Shown here in pieces: positions 8,194 to 15,353 of a DNA stretch of 64,000 nt. How positions within the stretch are numbered: position 1 is the first letter of the stretch; each line of letters starts with the position of its first letter. The stretch comes from Anaerolineales bacterium (GTDB lineage: Bacteria; Chloroflexota; Anaerolineae; Anaerolineales; Villigracilaceae). Position numbers and translations under genes: made by a program. The stretch is from NCBI GenBank assembly GCA_025056175.1, contig JANWWK010000056.1:41045-105044 (forward strand), in the 5' to 3' direction. Under the pieces are notes generated by a model. The model searched no databases, had not been told where the DNA came from, and saw only the letters and a list, made by a program, of their open reading frames with translations.

Positions 8194-8757
8194 ATGCTGG
8201 AACGACTCTCCAAAACCCTGCATTCCTTTGCCAGAGGCTGGCTGGTGCTAGTCTTGCTCGCGCTGACGCTCTCGTTCGAGGGCTTCATCTTCCCCGCTCT
8301 CGACCAGGCGATAACCGCCGGGGGCGCCGGCCCGCTCGATTTGCTGTTCTTCTACACCCCGCAGCAGGCGTATGAAAGGATAGCCGCCTACGGCCCGGCC
8401 GGCCGCGCCGCCTACCGCCTGACCGAACTGACCGCCGATGTTCTCTACCCTACCGTGTACAGCCTGTTTTTGGGCCTGCTGCTCTCCTGGCTGTTTCAGC
8501 GCGGCTTCCCGGCGCAGACCCGCATTCAGCGCTGGAACGTGATTCCGCTGGGCGCGTGGCTGTTCGATTTGCTCGAAAACCTCGGTATCGTCACCCTGCT
8601 CACCATCTATCCCGCTGCGCCCATCGGGCTGGCCTGGGTCACGGCGGTCTTTACGATGATGAAGTGGTGTTTTGTGGGTATCAGTTTTGGCCTGGCTCTC
8701 GTTGGGGCGGCAGCGGCGATTTGGAAGGCTGTCACGCGTTCGTTTACAGTGGTCTAG
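8194..8757 (+). CDS. Membrane protein with FD..EN motif
   Basis: 187 residues from ATG 8194, which has GAGG six bases upstream; an in-frame ATG at 8182 lacks a ribosome site. Four to five hydrophobic segments are visible: near residues 13-32, 75-100, 115-140, 145-175. The motif LFDLLEN after a WNVIPLG stretch resembles GALFDFSEN in the N-terminal domain of the fusion transporter at 3879, and the following hydrophobic segment with one Lys is also alike. I infer one shared membrane-domain family in this cluster. Function unknown. Confidence 0.7.
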   Translation: MLERLSKTLHSFARGWLVLVLLALTLSFEGFIFPALDQAITAGGAGPLDLLFFYTPQQAYERIAAYGPAGRAAYRLTELTADVLYPTVYSLFLGLLLSWLFQRGFPAQTRIQRWNVIPLGAWLFDLLENLGIVTLLTIYPAAPIGLAWVTAVFTMMKWCFVGISFGLALVGAAAAIWKAVTRSFTVV

Positions 8758-8823
8758 ATTCTAACCCTTCCTGGATGACTTGGACAACCATGGCTGGTAG
8801 TAAATTCTCTCCTGAAGGTCATC

Positions 8824-9378
8824 TCACCTGCGGGACGGTTTCATCCAGGGCGGGTCGAGCCGCGCCACCTCGGCATAGACCGGGCAATCGGGCGAGTGCG
8901 CCCCCGGCAGGTAGCCGGTGCTCATCAGGAACTCGTTCACAATCTCGCCGCCGGTAAAGACGAAAGTTTTTTTGAACAATTTCGTCCACGCCTCCTTCGT
9001 CAGCGGGTGGTGCGCGTCCAGCCAGCCCCGGAACGAGCCATAGTGCGGGTACAGCGCCAAAATCCGGCGCGCGTTTTCGATGGCCGCATTCACCTTCAGC
9101 CGGTTGCGGATGATACCGGGGTCGGCCAACAGCCGGGCGCGCTCGGCCTCGCCGTAACCGGCCACCGTTGGCAGGTCGAAATTATCGTAGGCGCGCCGGA
9201 AATTCTCCGCTTTTTTGAGAATCGTAATCCACGACAACCCGGCCTGATTGATTTCCAGCACCAGCCGCTCGAACAGCAGGTTGTCATCGGTCAGCGGGAA
9301 GCCGTACTGCGTGGCGTGGTAAGCGTGGTTGAAGGTATCTTCGGGGTGCGCGTTGCAGTAATCGCAGTAAGTGGTCAT
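8824..9378 (-). CDS. tag: DNA-3-methyladenine glycosylase I
   Basis: 184 residues covering the whole Tag fold: LFERLVLEINQAGLSW with the base-binding Glu42, ITILKKAENFRRAY, and IIRNRLKVNAAIENAR. The zinc-snap ligands of this family are present: an N-terminal Cys (C5 or C8), H21, H161 and C165. The enzyme removes 3-methyladenine from alkylated DNA in the cytoplasm. The ATG overlaps the stop of the nucleotidyltransferase gene by ATGA, so the two are translated together. The canonical EWG after YHD is changed to QYG (YHATQYG). Confidence 0.93.
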   Translation of the reverse strand: MTTYCDYCNAHPEDTFNHAYHATQYGFPLTDDNLLFERLVLEINQAGLSWITILKKAENFRRAYDNFDLPTVAGYGEAERARLLADPGIIRNRLKVNAAIENARRILALYPHYGSFRGWLDAHHPLTKEAWTKLFKKTFVFTGGEIVNEFLMSTGYLPGAHSPDCPVYAEVARLDPPWMKPSRR

Positions 9379-10133
9379 TCCAGCAAATCTTCCAGTCTTT
9401 GATAAATGGGGATGGATTTTTCACCCGCCCAGGCCTCGATTCCCTCCCAGAACCGGTCGGCGGCCCGGGCAATTTGCGCGGGACTCTCCAGCCTGCCGCT
9501 GGTTACCAGTTCACAGAATTGGTCATAGCCTGAAGGTTTATCCGCTAAAACCCGGCTCTCGCTGAACATCGTCGCGGACGAAGTGTACAACGTCCGGTTC
9601 GCCAGCCCAATCAGGTACGCGCCGTATTGCGCCATCTCTACCGCCAGCGCGGACAGGTTTTCCGTTTCCCCGCTCGCCGCCGCATTGCGGATTTTGCCCA
9701 GGAACTCGTACAACTCCCCAACGATGACCCCGCGAATCAAGTCGTCGTACTCCTCGTCGGCGTGGTCGAAAACGTAGCCCTTGAGCGACTCGAAAAAACG
9801 AGTCGGGTCATACAGCGGAAGGATGTTCACGCAAGACCCGTGCGTGAGCGGCCAGAACTCATCCAACTCGGCGGCCCAGGCAGTTAAAACCTCCGGGCTT
9901 TGGACGTTGACCTCGGCCTTCCAGTCGCCTTCCGACCATTCGTAATCCTCGTCAATGCCCTCGCCGCGCACCACGCAGTACATCTCGATGTCGCTGAATG
10001 GCCCATCGGTGCCGCGCGCCAGCGAGCCGTACAGACCAATCGCCAACACGTCGAAATGCGCCCGGAATGTTTCGGCAATTGCGCGGGCGCGGGACATTCT
10101 TTCAGCATGGGAGCAGGGTTGGGGGCCGGGCAT
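9375..10133 (-). CDS. Kanamycin nucleotidyltransferase-like protein (ANT(4')-type)
   Basis: About 252 residues from ATG 10133; an in-frame TTG lies at 10160. The motif GLYGSLARGTDGPFSDIEMY carries the two catalytic acidic residues. Further blocks WKAEVNVQSPEVL, DEFWPLTHG, YEFLGKIRNA and GLANRTLYTSSATM follow the order I know from staphylococcal KNTase. Members transfer AMP to the 4'-OH of aminoglycosides. Whether this protein gives resistance is not shown. It sits between an aminotransferase and tag without any mobile element, so it looks chromosomal rather than recently acquired. Confidence 0.85.
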   Translation of the reverse strand: MPGPQPCSHAERMSRARAIAETFRAHFDVLAIGLYGSLARGTDGPFSDIEMYCVVRGEGIDEDYEWSEGDWKAEVNVQSPEVLTAWAAELDEFWPLTHGSCVNILPLYDPTRFFESLKGYVFDHADEEYDDLIRGVIVGELYEFLGKIRNAAASGETENLSALAVEMAQYGAYLIGLANRTLYTSSATMFSESRVLADKPSGYDQFCELVTSGRLESPAQIARAADRFWEGIEAWAGEKSIPIYQRLEDLLE

Positions 10134-10166
10134 AGGGTTTTTCGTGGCGTGATTTGCCAAATCGCG

Positions 10167-11300
10167 TTACTGACCCAAAAATTCATCCAACCGCGCCAGC
10201 GCTTCGGGCATATTTTTGCGCGCAAAGCCCAGGCGAAAATGGTGGTTGAGCGCAGTCGAGACAGGGTTGCCGGGGTGGTCGTACAGCGTTCCGGGCAGCA
10301 GCAACACGCCGCTTTCGTGGACGAGTTCATCGCAGAAGGTTTCCACCTTGCCGGAGAGCAGTTTGGGGAAACCGATTGGCCCGGCGTGGGGGCGCACCCA
10401 CAAAAAACGGTCGCTGTGGCGGGCGAAAAAGTCATCGAGCAGGGCCAGGTTGCGGTGAATTATCCCCAAATTGCGGGCTGTCAGTTCTTTCCGATGGCGC
10501 AGGGCCAGTTCGGCCAGGAATTCGCTCGGCGCGCTGTTGCAGATGGTGGTGTAATCTTTGAGCGCGGCCATTTTTTGATAGATGCTTTCGTTGCGCGTGG
10601 CAACCCAGCCGATGCGCAGCCCGGCCAACCCGTAGGTTTTGGACATCACCCCCAGCGAGACGAAGTTTGGGTGCAGGTCACAGGCGGCGGGCAGGCGGTC
10701 TTGCGGGTCGTATTCCAGTTCGCGGTAGACTTCGTCAGAGAAGAGCAAAATGCCCCTCTCGCGGCAGACAAGCTCCAGCCGGGTCTGTTCCGCGCGGGAC
10801 ATTAACCAGCCGGTGGGATTGTGCGGGGTGTTGACCACAATCAGGCGGGTATCAGGCCGAATTATTCTTTCCAATTCATCGAAATCGAGCGCCCAATTGT
10901 TTTCCGCGCGCGCTTCCCAATACGAGATTTCCGCGCCCAGGCTCCTGGCAATCTCGAACAGCGATTGGTAGCACGGCCAGTGGACGATGACGTGGTCGCC
11001 GGGCTGGAGCGCGGCCTGCATGAACAGGGTGATGGCTTCCTGCGCGCCCGCGTGGACGAGAACGTGTTCGGGGGCGATGGTTTCGTAGATGTTGGCAATT
11101 TCCCGCCGCAGAGAGGGCGCGCCGAGCGATTCGGTGTAGCCCAGCCAGTGGTTTTTGAAGGCCGTCTCCGCACCGGGTTCGAGGGCCAGCAACTCGGCAA
11201 TCGTCAGCGATTCGCAGTCGGAACTGCACAACAGGTAGCGGGCGCTGAATTCGTAGCGGGCAAAGTAGCGCTCAAGGAGGAAGGGGGATGGGAGGAGCAT
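10167..11300 (-). CDS. Class I/II pyridoxal-phosphate aminotransferase
   Basis: 377 residues from ATG 11300. Visible motifs are HAGAQEAI (cofactor phosphate), NTPHNPTG (Asn of the active site), LFSDEVYREL and SKTYGLAGLRIGW with the Schiff-base lysine. The C-terminal Arg region FRLGFARKN is present. The longer frame to 11429 has no ribosome site and runs through a heptamer repeat. The substrate is unknown. The next gene, the nucleotidyltransferase, starts 34 bases downstream, so the three genes may form one transcript. Confidence 0.88.
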   Translation of the reverse strand: MLLPSPFLLERYFARYEFSARYLLCSSDCESLTIAELLALEPGAETAFKNHWLGYTESLGAPSLRREIANIYETIAPEHVLVHAGAQEAITLFMQAALQPGDHVIVHWPCYQSLFEIARSLGAEISYWEARAENNWALDFDELERIIRPDTRLIVVNTPHNPTGWLMSRAEQTRLELVCRERGILLFSDEVYRELEYDPQDRLPAACDLHPNFVSLGVMSKTYGLAGLRIGWVATRNESIYQKMAALKDYTTICNSAPSEFLAELALRHRKELTARNLGIIHRNLALLDDFFARHSDRFLWVRPHAGPIGFPKLLSGKVETFCDELVHESGVLLLPGTLYDHPGNPVSTALNHHFRLGFARKNMPEALARLDEFLGQ

Positions 11301-11328
11301 GGTAATTGGTGAGTGGTAGTTGGCTTGC
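11301..11328. repeat. Heptamer repeat (GGTAATT type)
   Basis: Four 7-base units GGTAATT, GGTGAGT, GGTAGTT and GGCTTGC lie directly before the aminotransferase start codon. They are of the same kind as those at 31843-31870. Confidence 0.6.
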
Positions 11329-11343
11329 TTTTTAGGCGCAACG

Positions 11344-11466
11344 TTACCTGAAAGTAGCCGCGCTGACGATAGAAAAAATATCTGCTCCATCGCGGATTTT
11401 TTGAAACAAATCAAGGTTGATTGTTCCACTTGGGTAGTTGGTTTTTTCTTGAATCATAATCAGTTC
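11344..11466 (-). pseudogene. Out-of-frame tail of the 11469-11804 gene
   Basis: The other reading frame continues without a stop past the end of the upstream ORF. It reads VLLVLTELIMIQEKTNYPSG and then TINLDLFQKIRDGADIFS, and stops at 11344. A single missing base in the run GTAGAGTTTTG would join the two frames into a protein of about 150 residues. A free-standing 37-codon ORF from ATG 11457 is the alternative. Confidence 0.5.
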
Positions 11467-11468
11467 AG

Positions 11469-11804
11469 TCAGTACCAGCAAAACTCTACGGAATATTCGC
11501 CATACTGGCTGAGCTTCTGAAATCGGGTTACATCAGAAGGCTTAAAAATCTGCAAAGACGGCGGGAATGTATCGGCTGGGGCAACTTTCAGGATAATATT
11601 TTGAATAATATGGTCAACCAGCGTATTTGTAAGCGTCAGATTGCCTGTTCGTTTTGCAAATAAGTCCACAACCAGATGAATATGCTTGGGTGTTCTTAAT
11701 CTTTTGTTTGGTTCACGATATTTGACAATAAAATCATAAGGAGACTTGCTGCCACGTTCAACATGGATTTCAACCTGGTTGGAAGTAGTATAGACGATTG
11801 GCAT
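11469..11804 (-). CDS. Unknown protein beside XRE/methylase, probably frameshifted at its C-terminus
   Basis: 111 residues, starting 6 bases after the XRE stop, so it belongs to the same transcript. The sequence is mixed alpha/beta with a basic stretch (YREPNKRLRTPKHIH) and a long helix (TNTLVDHIIQNIILK). I do not recognise the family and no nuclease motif is evident. The end FCWY follows what looks like a lost base, because the adjacent frame continues with plausible coding sequence. The A+T-rich codon use matches the methylase and XRE genes, not the surrounding genes. By position it could be the effector or restriction partner of the methylase (inference). Confidence 0.6.
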   Translation of the reverse strand: MPIVYTTSNQVEIHVERGSKSPYDFIVKYREPNKRLRTPKHIHLVVDLFAKRTGNLTLTNTLVDHIIQNIILKVAPADTFPPSLQIFKPSDVTRFQKLSQYGEYSVEFCWY

Positions 11805-11810
11805 TTTTAC

Positions 11811-12029
11811 TCAGTTCTGGTTGGATGACAGGAAATGTGAAATGGGCTTGCCGTAAAGTTTCGCAAATGCTTCAAGTTCAAAAATATCCAGGCGGCGCTT
11901 ACCTGTTTCACAGCGCGAAACATAAGATTGAGTCTTATGCAGTTTTTCGGCAACTTCGCCTTGACTCAATCCTAGCGTCTCACGTAGTTCACGAAGTTTG
12001 GCGGCAATTTGATTATTCGTGTCGCTCAT
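11811..12029 (-). CDS. XRE-family helix-turn-helix regulator (possible C protein)
   Basis: 72 residues, almost entirely one helix-turn-helix domain: LRELRETLGLSQGEVAEKLH, then KTQSYVSRCETGKRRLDIFE. This size is typical of restriction-modification controller proteins. The inverted repeat at 12039-12057 overlaps its AAGG ribosome site, and the same repeat lies before the methylase, so it probably represses itself and the methylase. It is separated from the methylase by a strong terminator and must have its own promoter. Confidence 0.85.
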   Translation of the reverse strand: MSDTNNQIAAKLRELRETLGLSQGEVAEKLHKTQSYVSRCETGKRRLDIFELEAFAKLYGKPISHFLSSNQN

Positions 12030-12038
12030 GGCAAGACC

Positions 12039-12057
12039 TTATGCAAAAACTGCATAA
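12039..12057. promoter_or_regulatory. Operator TTATGC-N7-GCATAA before the XRE gene
   Basis: TTATGC (12039-12044) and GCATAA (12052-12057) form an inverted repeat with a 7-base spacer, ten bases upstream of the XRE ATG and overlapping its ribosome site. The methylase gene has the same half-sites with the same spacing at 13013-13031. Confidence 0.65.
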
Positions 12058-12060
12058 ATA

Positions 12061-12090
12061 AAAAATCGCCCCTTATAAGGAGCGATTTTT
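12061..12090. terminator. Symmetric terminator between methylase and XRE
   Basis: AAAAATCGC and GCGATTTTT are perfect arms around the palindrome CCTTATAAGG. The structure ends the methylase transcript on the minus strand with a T run and would work in both directions. Confidence 0.8.
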
Positions 12091-12114
12091 GAGAACGGTG
12101 ATAAGTCAGGTATT

Positions 12115-12999
12115 TTACGGCGCATAATTGATAACCACCAATTCGCTAATTTTTCCGCGCTTTTCTGGATTTGAATTAATGGCGCGAGAGGCCTTTACTT
12201 CGATACAAGTGAAGTCTTTGTACAAGTCTAGAACAGGTTTTACCCAAGAATTACTCAACATCACTTTACAGCCGCGACTATCTAATTGACGAAAAAGCGC
12301 AGCAAGTTCTATCTGTTCTCGCTCACCAAACGATTTTTCGGTGTAACTTGTAAAACTAGATGTTTTCGATACGGGCGCATAGGGCGGGTCGAAATAAATA
12401 AAATCACCCGCTTGCGCCCAATTTAATGTGTCTTTAAAGTCACATGCAGCCAGTTCAACATCTTGCAAAGCCTGGCTTGCTGTTACCAACTCGTCAACGT
12501 CAAAAATCGCAGGGTCTTTGTAACTTCCCATTGGCACGTTAAATTGACCAGAACGATTAACGCGATATAAACCATTAAAACAAGTTTTGTTGAGATAAAT
12601 AAAACGCGCCGCTCTTTCAATATCTGTAAGTCTGCCGGGGCGTAGAGAACGGATTTGATAGTAATACTCTTTATTGTGACTTTTACGATGCGCTGCAAGG
12701 AGCTCTATCAATGCTCTTACATCGTCACGGACAATGCGATAAGTATTAATCAATTCTGCATTGCTATCTGTAATTCTGGCAGAGGTAAAACTAAGTTTTC
12801 CTTTTTCTCGCAGGCTAAAAATATGCCAATATACGGCAGCGCTTCCTGCAAATGGCTCGCAATATCGAGAAAAATCTTTAGGAAAAAAGTCAGTCAGTTG
12901 ATCTATTAACTGGCTTTTCCCGCCCGCCCATTTTAGGAATGGTTTAGGAAAAATTCGTTTGGTCTGAATTTCAAATAATAAAGGCTGGTTGATTAACAT
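12115..12999 (-). CDS. DNA adenine methylase, DpnM/Dam type
   Basis: 294 residues from ATG 12999. The AdoMet motif FLKWAGGKSQLIDQL, PFAGSAAVYWH, an acidic ITDSNAELINTY and the catalytic motif DFIYFDPPYAP are in the order of class D12 N6-adenine methylases. These usually recognise GATC. Length matches M.DpnII and Dam. No restriction endonuclease gene is recognisable nearby, so it is a solitary methylase or its partner is the unknown gene at 11469. The A+T-rich sequence and the operator shared with the XRE gene mark it as part of an acquired island. Confidence 0.92.
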   Translation of the reverse strand: MLINQPLLFEIQTKRIFPKPFLKWAGGKSQLIDQLTDFFPKDFSRYCEPFAGSAAVYWHIFSLREKGKLSFTSARITDSNAELINTYRIVRDDVRALIELLAAHRKSHNKEYYYQIRSLRPGRLTDIERAARFIYLNKTCFNGLYRVNRSGQFNVPMGSYKDPAIFDVDELVTASQALQDVELAACDFKDTLNWAQAGDFIYFDPPYAPVSKTSSFTSYTEKSFGEREQIELAALFRQLDSRGCKVMLSNSWVKPVLDLYKDFTCIEVKASRAINSNPEKRGKISELVVINYAP

Positions 13000-13012
13000 A
13001 TCACTGCCTGTT

Positions 13013-13031
13013 TTATGCAATTATCGCATAA
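13013..13031. promoter_or_regulatory. Operator TTATGC-N7-GCATAA before the methylase gene
   Basis: TTATGC (13013-13018) and GCATAA (13026-13031) repeat the half-sites found before the XRE gene. The site ends 13 bases upstream of the methylase ATG (12999), so bound protein would block transcription or translation start. Confidence 0.65.
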
Positions 13032-13091
13032 AGCCTGTTTTCTTACAAACGCTAAATTGTCGAAGAGGGCAAGTCAACGGTTGGCTTCATC

Positions 13092-13182
13092 GGCGGGCGG
13101 GGGACTTGGCGGGAAAAAGCCAAAGGGCGAACCCGCCAAAGGCGCCGAATCCCCTCGAGCGGGGCGAACGCCCCCGCCCGTC
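13092..13182. other. Structured GC-rich element, possible small RNA
   Basis: A 12-pair outer stem (13092-13103 with 13171-13182, one G-U) encloses two further hairpins: TTGGCGGG (13106-13113) with CCCGCCAA (13132-13139), and CCCC (13151-13154) with GGGG (13161-13164). The result is a three-way-junction-like fold of 91 bases in an otherwise A+T-rich island. I cannot assign it to a known RNA class. A local repeat is equally possible. Confidence 0.35.
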
Positions 13183-13232
13183 TGGGTGCAAGCGGTGTTG
13201 GACGCGTTTTGAGGTACCAGAACCTATGCCCT

Positions 13233-13544
13233 TTACTGTTGTGCTTGCTGACCAGACGATTTTTGATGCCTTACATGTGCTTCCATATATGCTCGAAGTA
13301 AGGAATTTATGCGCGTTTGATAGCCGCGCCCTTGCGACTTGAACCACGTCAAGACATCCTGGTCAACCCGAATTGTTAACTGGGCTTTATTCTTTTTCAC
13401 TTTCAAACCGCGCTTGACTACGGCTTTTGCAAACATTTCTGGAGTTAATTCGGGAATATCGGACAAATCAATATTCTCATCATCCATTGCTTCAAGCCGT
13501 TCCCAATCAGTTTGAGATTTGTTGGAAATAGTAGATTTGCTCAT
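13233..13544 (-). CDS. brnA: BrnA-type antitoxin
   Basis: 103 residues. The C-terminal ribbon-helix-helix reads KAQLTIRVDQDVLTWFKSQG, then YQTRINSLLRAYM, as in BrnA. The N-terminal part is acidic and would bind the toxin. It overlaps the brnT gene by 38 bases, the usual order for this type II toxin-antitoxin pair. It should repress the brnTA promoter. Confidence 0.85.
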   Translation of the reverse strand: MSKSTISNKSQTDWERLEAMDDENIDLSDIPELTPEMFAKAVVKRGLKVKKNKAQLTIRVDQDVLTWFKSQGRGYQTRINSLLRAYMEAHVRHQKSSGQQAQQ

Positions 13545-13782
13545 TTTTTGTCGCTTTTCTTGCCGAGATGATACGGATATTTTCGCCGCGTTCCGTATAG
13601 ACTACGACAACAACCGTGCTTCTCAAGATGCCGATAACAATAAAACGGTTTTCGCCATCGTCGAAACGCTCATCTGGGATGGTCACTATATCGCCGTCAA
13701 AGATTTCTTCGACATCGAGAAAATCAATACCATGCTTTTTGATATTGATTTGGCGTTTTTGCTCATCCCATTCGTAACTCAT
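13507..13782 (-). CDS. brnT: BrnT-type ribonuclease toxin
   Basis: 91 residues of the DUF497/BrnT family: YEWDEQKRQINIKKHGIDF at the N-terminus, FDDGENRFIVIG in the middle and RIISARKATKNEQIYY at the end, with the conserved Arg and Lys of the RelE-like site. It is an RNase that stops growth when free of BrnA. The promoter lies only 6 bases upstream of the start codon. Confidence 0.88.
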   Translation of the reverse strand: MSYEWDEQKRQINIKKHGIDFLDVEEIFDGDIVTIPDERFDDGENRFIVIGILRSTVVVVVYTERGENIRIISARKATKNEQIYYFQQISN

Positions 13783-13788
13783 ATTTAT

Positions 13789-13817
13789 ATTGTAAGTATT
13801 ATGTGTAGTTACGTCAA
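13789..13817 (-). promoter_or_regulatory. Promoter of brnTA
   Basis: On the minus strand TTGACG and TACAAT are exactly 17 bases apart. The -10 box ends 6 bases before the brnT ATG, so the transcript should begin at or next to the start codon (leaderless). Confidence 0.65.
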
Positions 13818-13860
13818 CTAATTGCGCCGAAAAATCGCCCCAATGGTTTGTAAAGGTTCG

Positions 13861-14130
13861 CTATGTTTTACTGCGCCAGCGCCCAACATTAATTTCGATG
13901 GCGTAGGGTTTGTGGCGGCCATGCCAGCCGAAGGATTGCCAGGTCCAGCGGACGAGCGGCAGGAAACTGGCGGTGAGCAGGTAGTTGTGGTCGAGGATTT
14001 CGCCGATGCTCCACGCTTTGGGGGCCGGGCGCTGCCAGATTTGGGACTCGCTCAATCCGTTGAGCGTGGCGAAGGCAGCCTTGCGCTGGCGGTCGAGCAG
14101 GTCGAGGTAGGCGGGAACGACAGTTTGCAT
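13861..14130 (-). pseudogene. Truncated DinB-like protein
   Basis: 89 residues from ATG 14130, which has AGGAGA upstream. The N-terminal DinB four-helix pattern is visible (YLDLLDRQRKAAFATLNGL, then WSIGEILDHNYLL with the first metal-ligand His). DinB proteins are normally about 150-170 residues. This frame stops about 80 bases before brnT, and the second half with the other metal ligands is missing. The brnTA island edge probably cut it off. Confidence 0.6.
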
Positions 14131-14148
14131 CACGTTCTCCTGATGAAT

Positions 14149-14216
14149 GACAATGGACGATAGACCATTGACCACCGTCCATCGTCTATCGTCCATTGTC
14201 TGTAGTCTGTGGTCGG
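14149..14216. repeat. Heptamer repeat (GTCYRTN type) with 17-bp inverted repeat
   Basis: The segment reads as 7-base units GTCCATC, GTCTATC, GTCCATT, GTCTGTA and GTCTGTG. GACAATGGACGATAGAC (14149-14165) and its exact complement (14184-14200) make a 17-bp perfect stem with an 18-base loop. It lies between the M24 peptidase and the DinB remnant and could stop transcription. Confidence 0.7.
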
Positions 14217-14218
14217 TT

Positions 14219-15331
14219 CTACCCCACCACGCGGATTTCGCGCGGCAGGTCGCTGAGCGATTCGGAACCAGTTTCGGTGATGACCAGGTTATCTTCGATG
14301 CGCACGCCGCCTTCGCCAGGCAGGTAGACGCCCGGTTCGACGGTGTAACACATGCCCGGTTCGAGCAGTTTTGGGTTATCGCCACGCATGTAAGGTTCTT
14401 CGTGGCCTTCCATCCCGATTCCATGCCCGGTGCGGTGCGTGAAGTACGCGCCGTAACCGGATTTTTCGATGACTTCGCGAGCGGCTTTGTCCACGACGGC
14501 ACAGGGTAGGCCAGGTTTGCCAGCGGCGCGCCCGGCGGCGTTGGCTTCCTGCACAATTGCGTGAATCTGCTTCAGTTTGGGGTCTATCTCACCGACGGCG
14601 AAGGTGCGCGTCAGGTCAGAGATGTAGCCTTCGTATGCTGCGCCCCAGTCAAACAGGAGCAAATCCCCGGCCTGGATAGCGCGTTCCGAAGGCGAAGCGT
14701 GCGGATTGGCGCTGTTCGGCCCGGCGCATACGATGGGTGAGAAGGGCATTTCGGGCTGGGAACCGTGCCGCAGGAGTTGAATGACCAGTTCGTTGGCCAG
14801 TTCCTGCTCGGTCATCCCGATTTTGACGAGAGGGAGAGTGGCTTCGAGCGCGTCTTGAGCGATTTTGACGGCCCGGCGCATTTTTGCGATTTCGTCCGCA
14901 TCTTTGCGGATTCGCAAGTCGGTCAACGCGGCTTCTGCCGAAACGATGTGCGCGCCGGGCGCGCCGTATTCCAGCAGACGCAATTCCAGCACACGCAGGG
15001 CGCGTGGTTCGACCCCAATGGTGCGTCCGAACAAATCCAGGCTGTGCAGGGCTTTACGGAAGACCTGCGGCCAGGTTTCGGGGGTTTCGCCATACGGAAA
15101 GACGTGAACGGGGTAGGGCAGCGCGTTCACTTTCGGCAGTTCCAGTTCTGGCAGAATGAAGGCCGGTTCTTTGCCGGGCGCCACGACCAGAACCACCGGA
15201 CGCTCCATCAAATGAAAATGGAGGCCGGTCAGGTAGGTGAGGGTTGGGCTGGGGTTGAGGGCCGCGGCGTCCAGGTCATTGGCGGACAGCAGGTCGGCCA
15301 GGCGGGCAAGGCGTTGTGGATGGAGGCTCAT
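14219..15331 (-). CDS. M24 family Xaa-Pro aminopeptidase
   Basis: 370 residues. The N-terminal creatinase-like domain (1-125) is followed by the pita-bread catalytic domain. Metal ligands are visible as Asp in DWGAAYEGY, Asp in SDLTRTF, His in HRTGHGIGMEGHE, Glu in VEPGVY and Glu in VRIEDNLV. It removes the first residue of Xaa-Pro peptides or acts as a general aminopeptidase in the cytoplasm. It lies 22 bases downstream of the SDR gene's stop, on the same strand as that gene's next neighbour. Confidence 0.92.
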   Translation of the reverse strand: MSLHPQRLARLADLLSANDLDAAALNPSPTLTYLTGLHFHLMERPVVLVVAPGKEPAFILPELELPKVNALPYPVHVFPYGETPETWPQVFRKALHSLDLFGRTIGVEPRALRVLELRLLEYGAPGAHIVSAEAALTDLRIRKDADEIAKMRRAVKIAQDALEATLPLVKIGMTEQELANELVIQLLRHGSQPEMPFSPIVCAGPNSANPHASPSERAIQAGDLLLFDWGAAYEGYISDLTRTFAVGEIDPKLKQIHAIVQEANAAGRAAGKPGLPCAVVDKAAREVIEKSGYGAYFTHRTGHGIGMEGHEEPYMRGDNPKLLEPGMCYTVEPGVYLPGEGGVRIEDNLVITETGSESLSDLPREIRVVG

Positions 15332-15353
15332 GGTAAGTCCGGTGTTTCAGGGG

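Noticed and set aside
6147..8288. 713-codon open frame on the minus strand across the epimerase and M20 genes
   Set aside because: It lies opposite two clearly identified enzymes, has no ribosome site and its translation shows no domain. It is a by-product of GC-rich codon use.
11921..11939. Inverted repeat CATAAGA-N5-TCTTATG within the XRE gene as a third operator
   Set aside because: Half-sites and spacing differ from the two operators, and it encodes the recognition helix, so chance is more likely.
13015..13212. 65-codon plus-strand ORF in the gap between methylase and brnA
   Set aside because: It passes through the methylase operator and the structured element, has low-complexity composition and no ribosome site.
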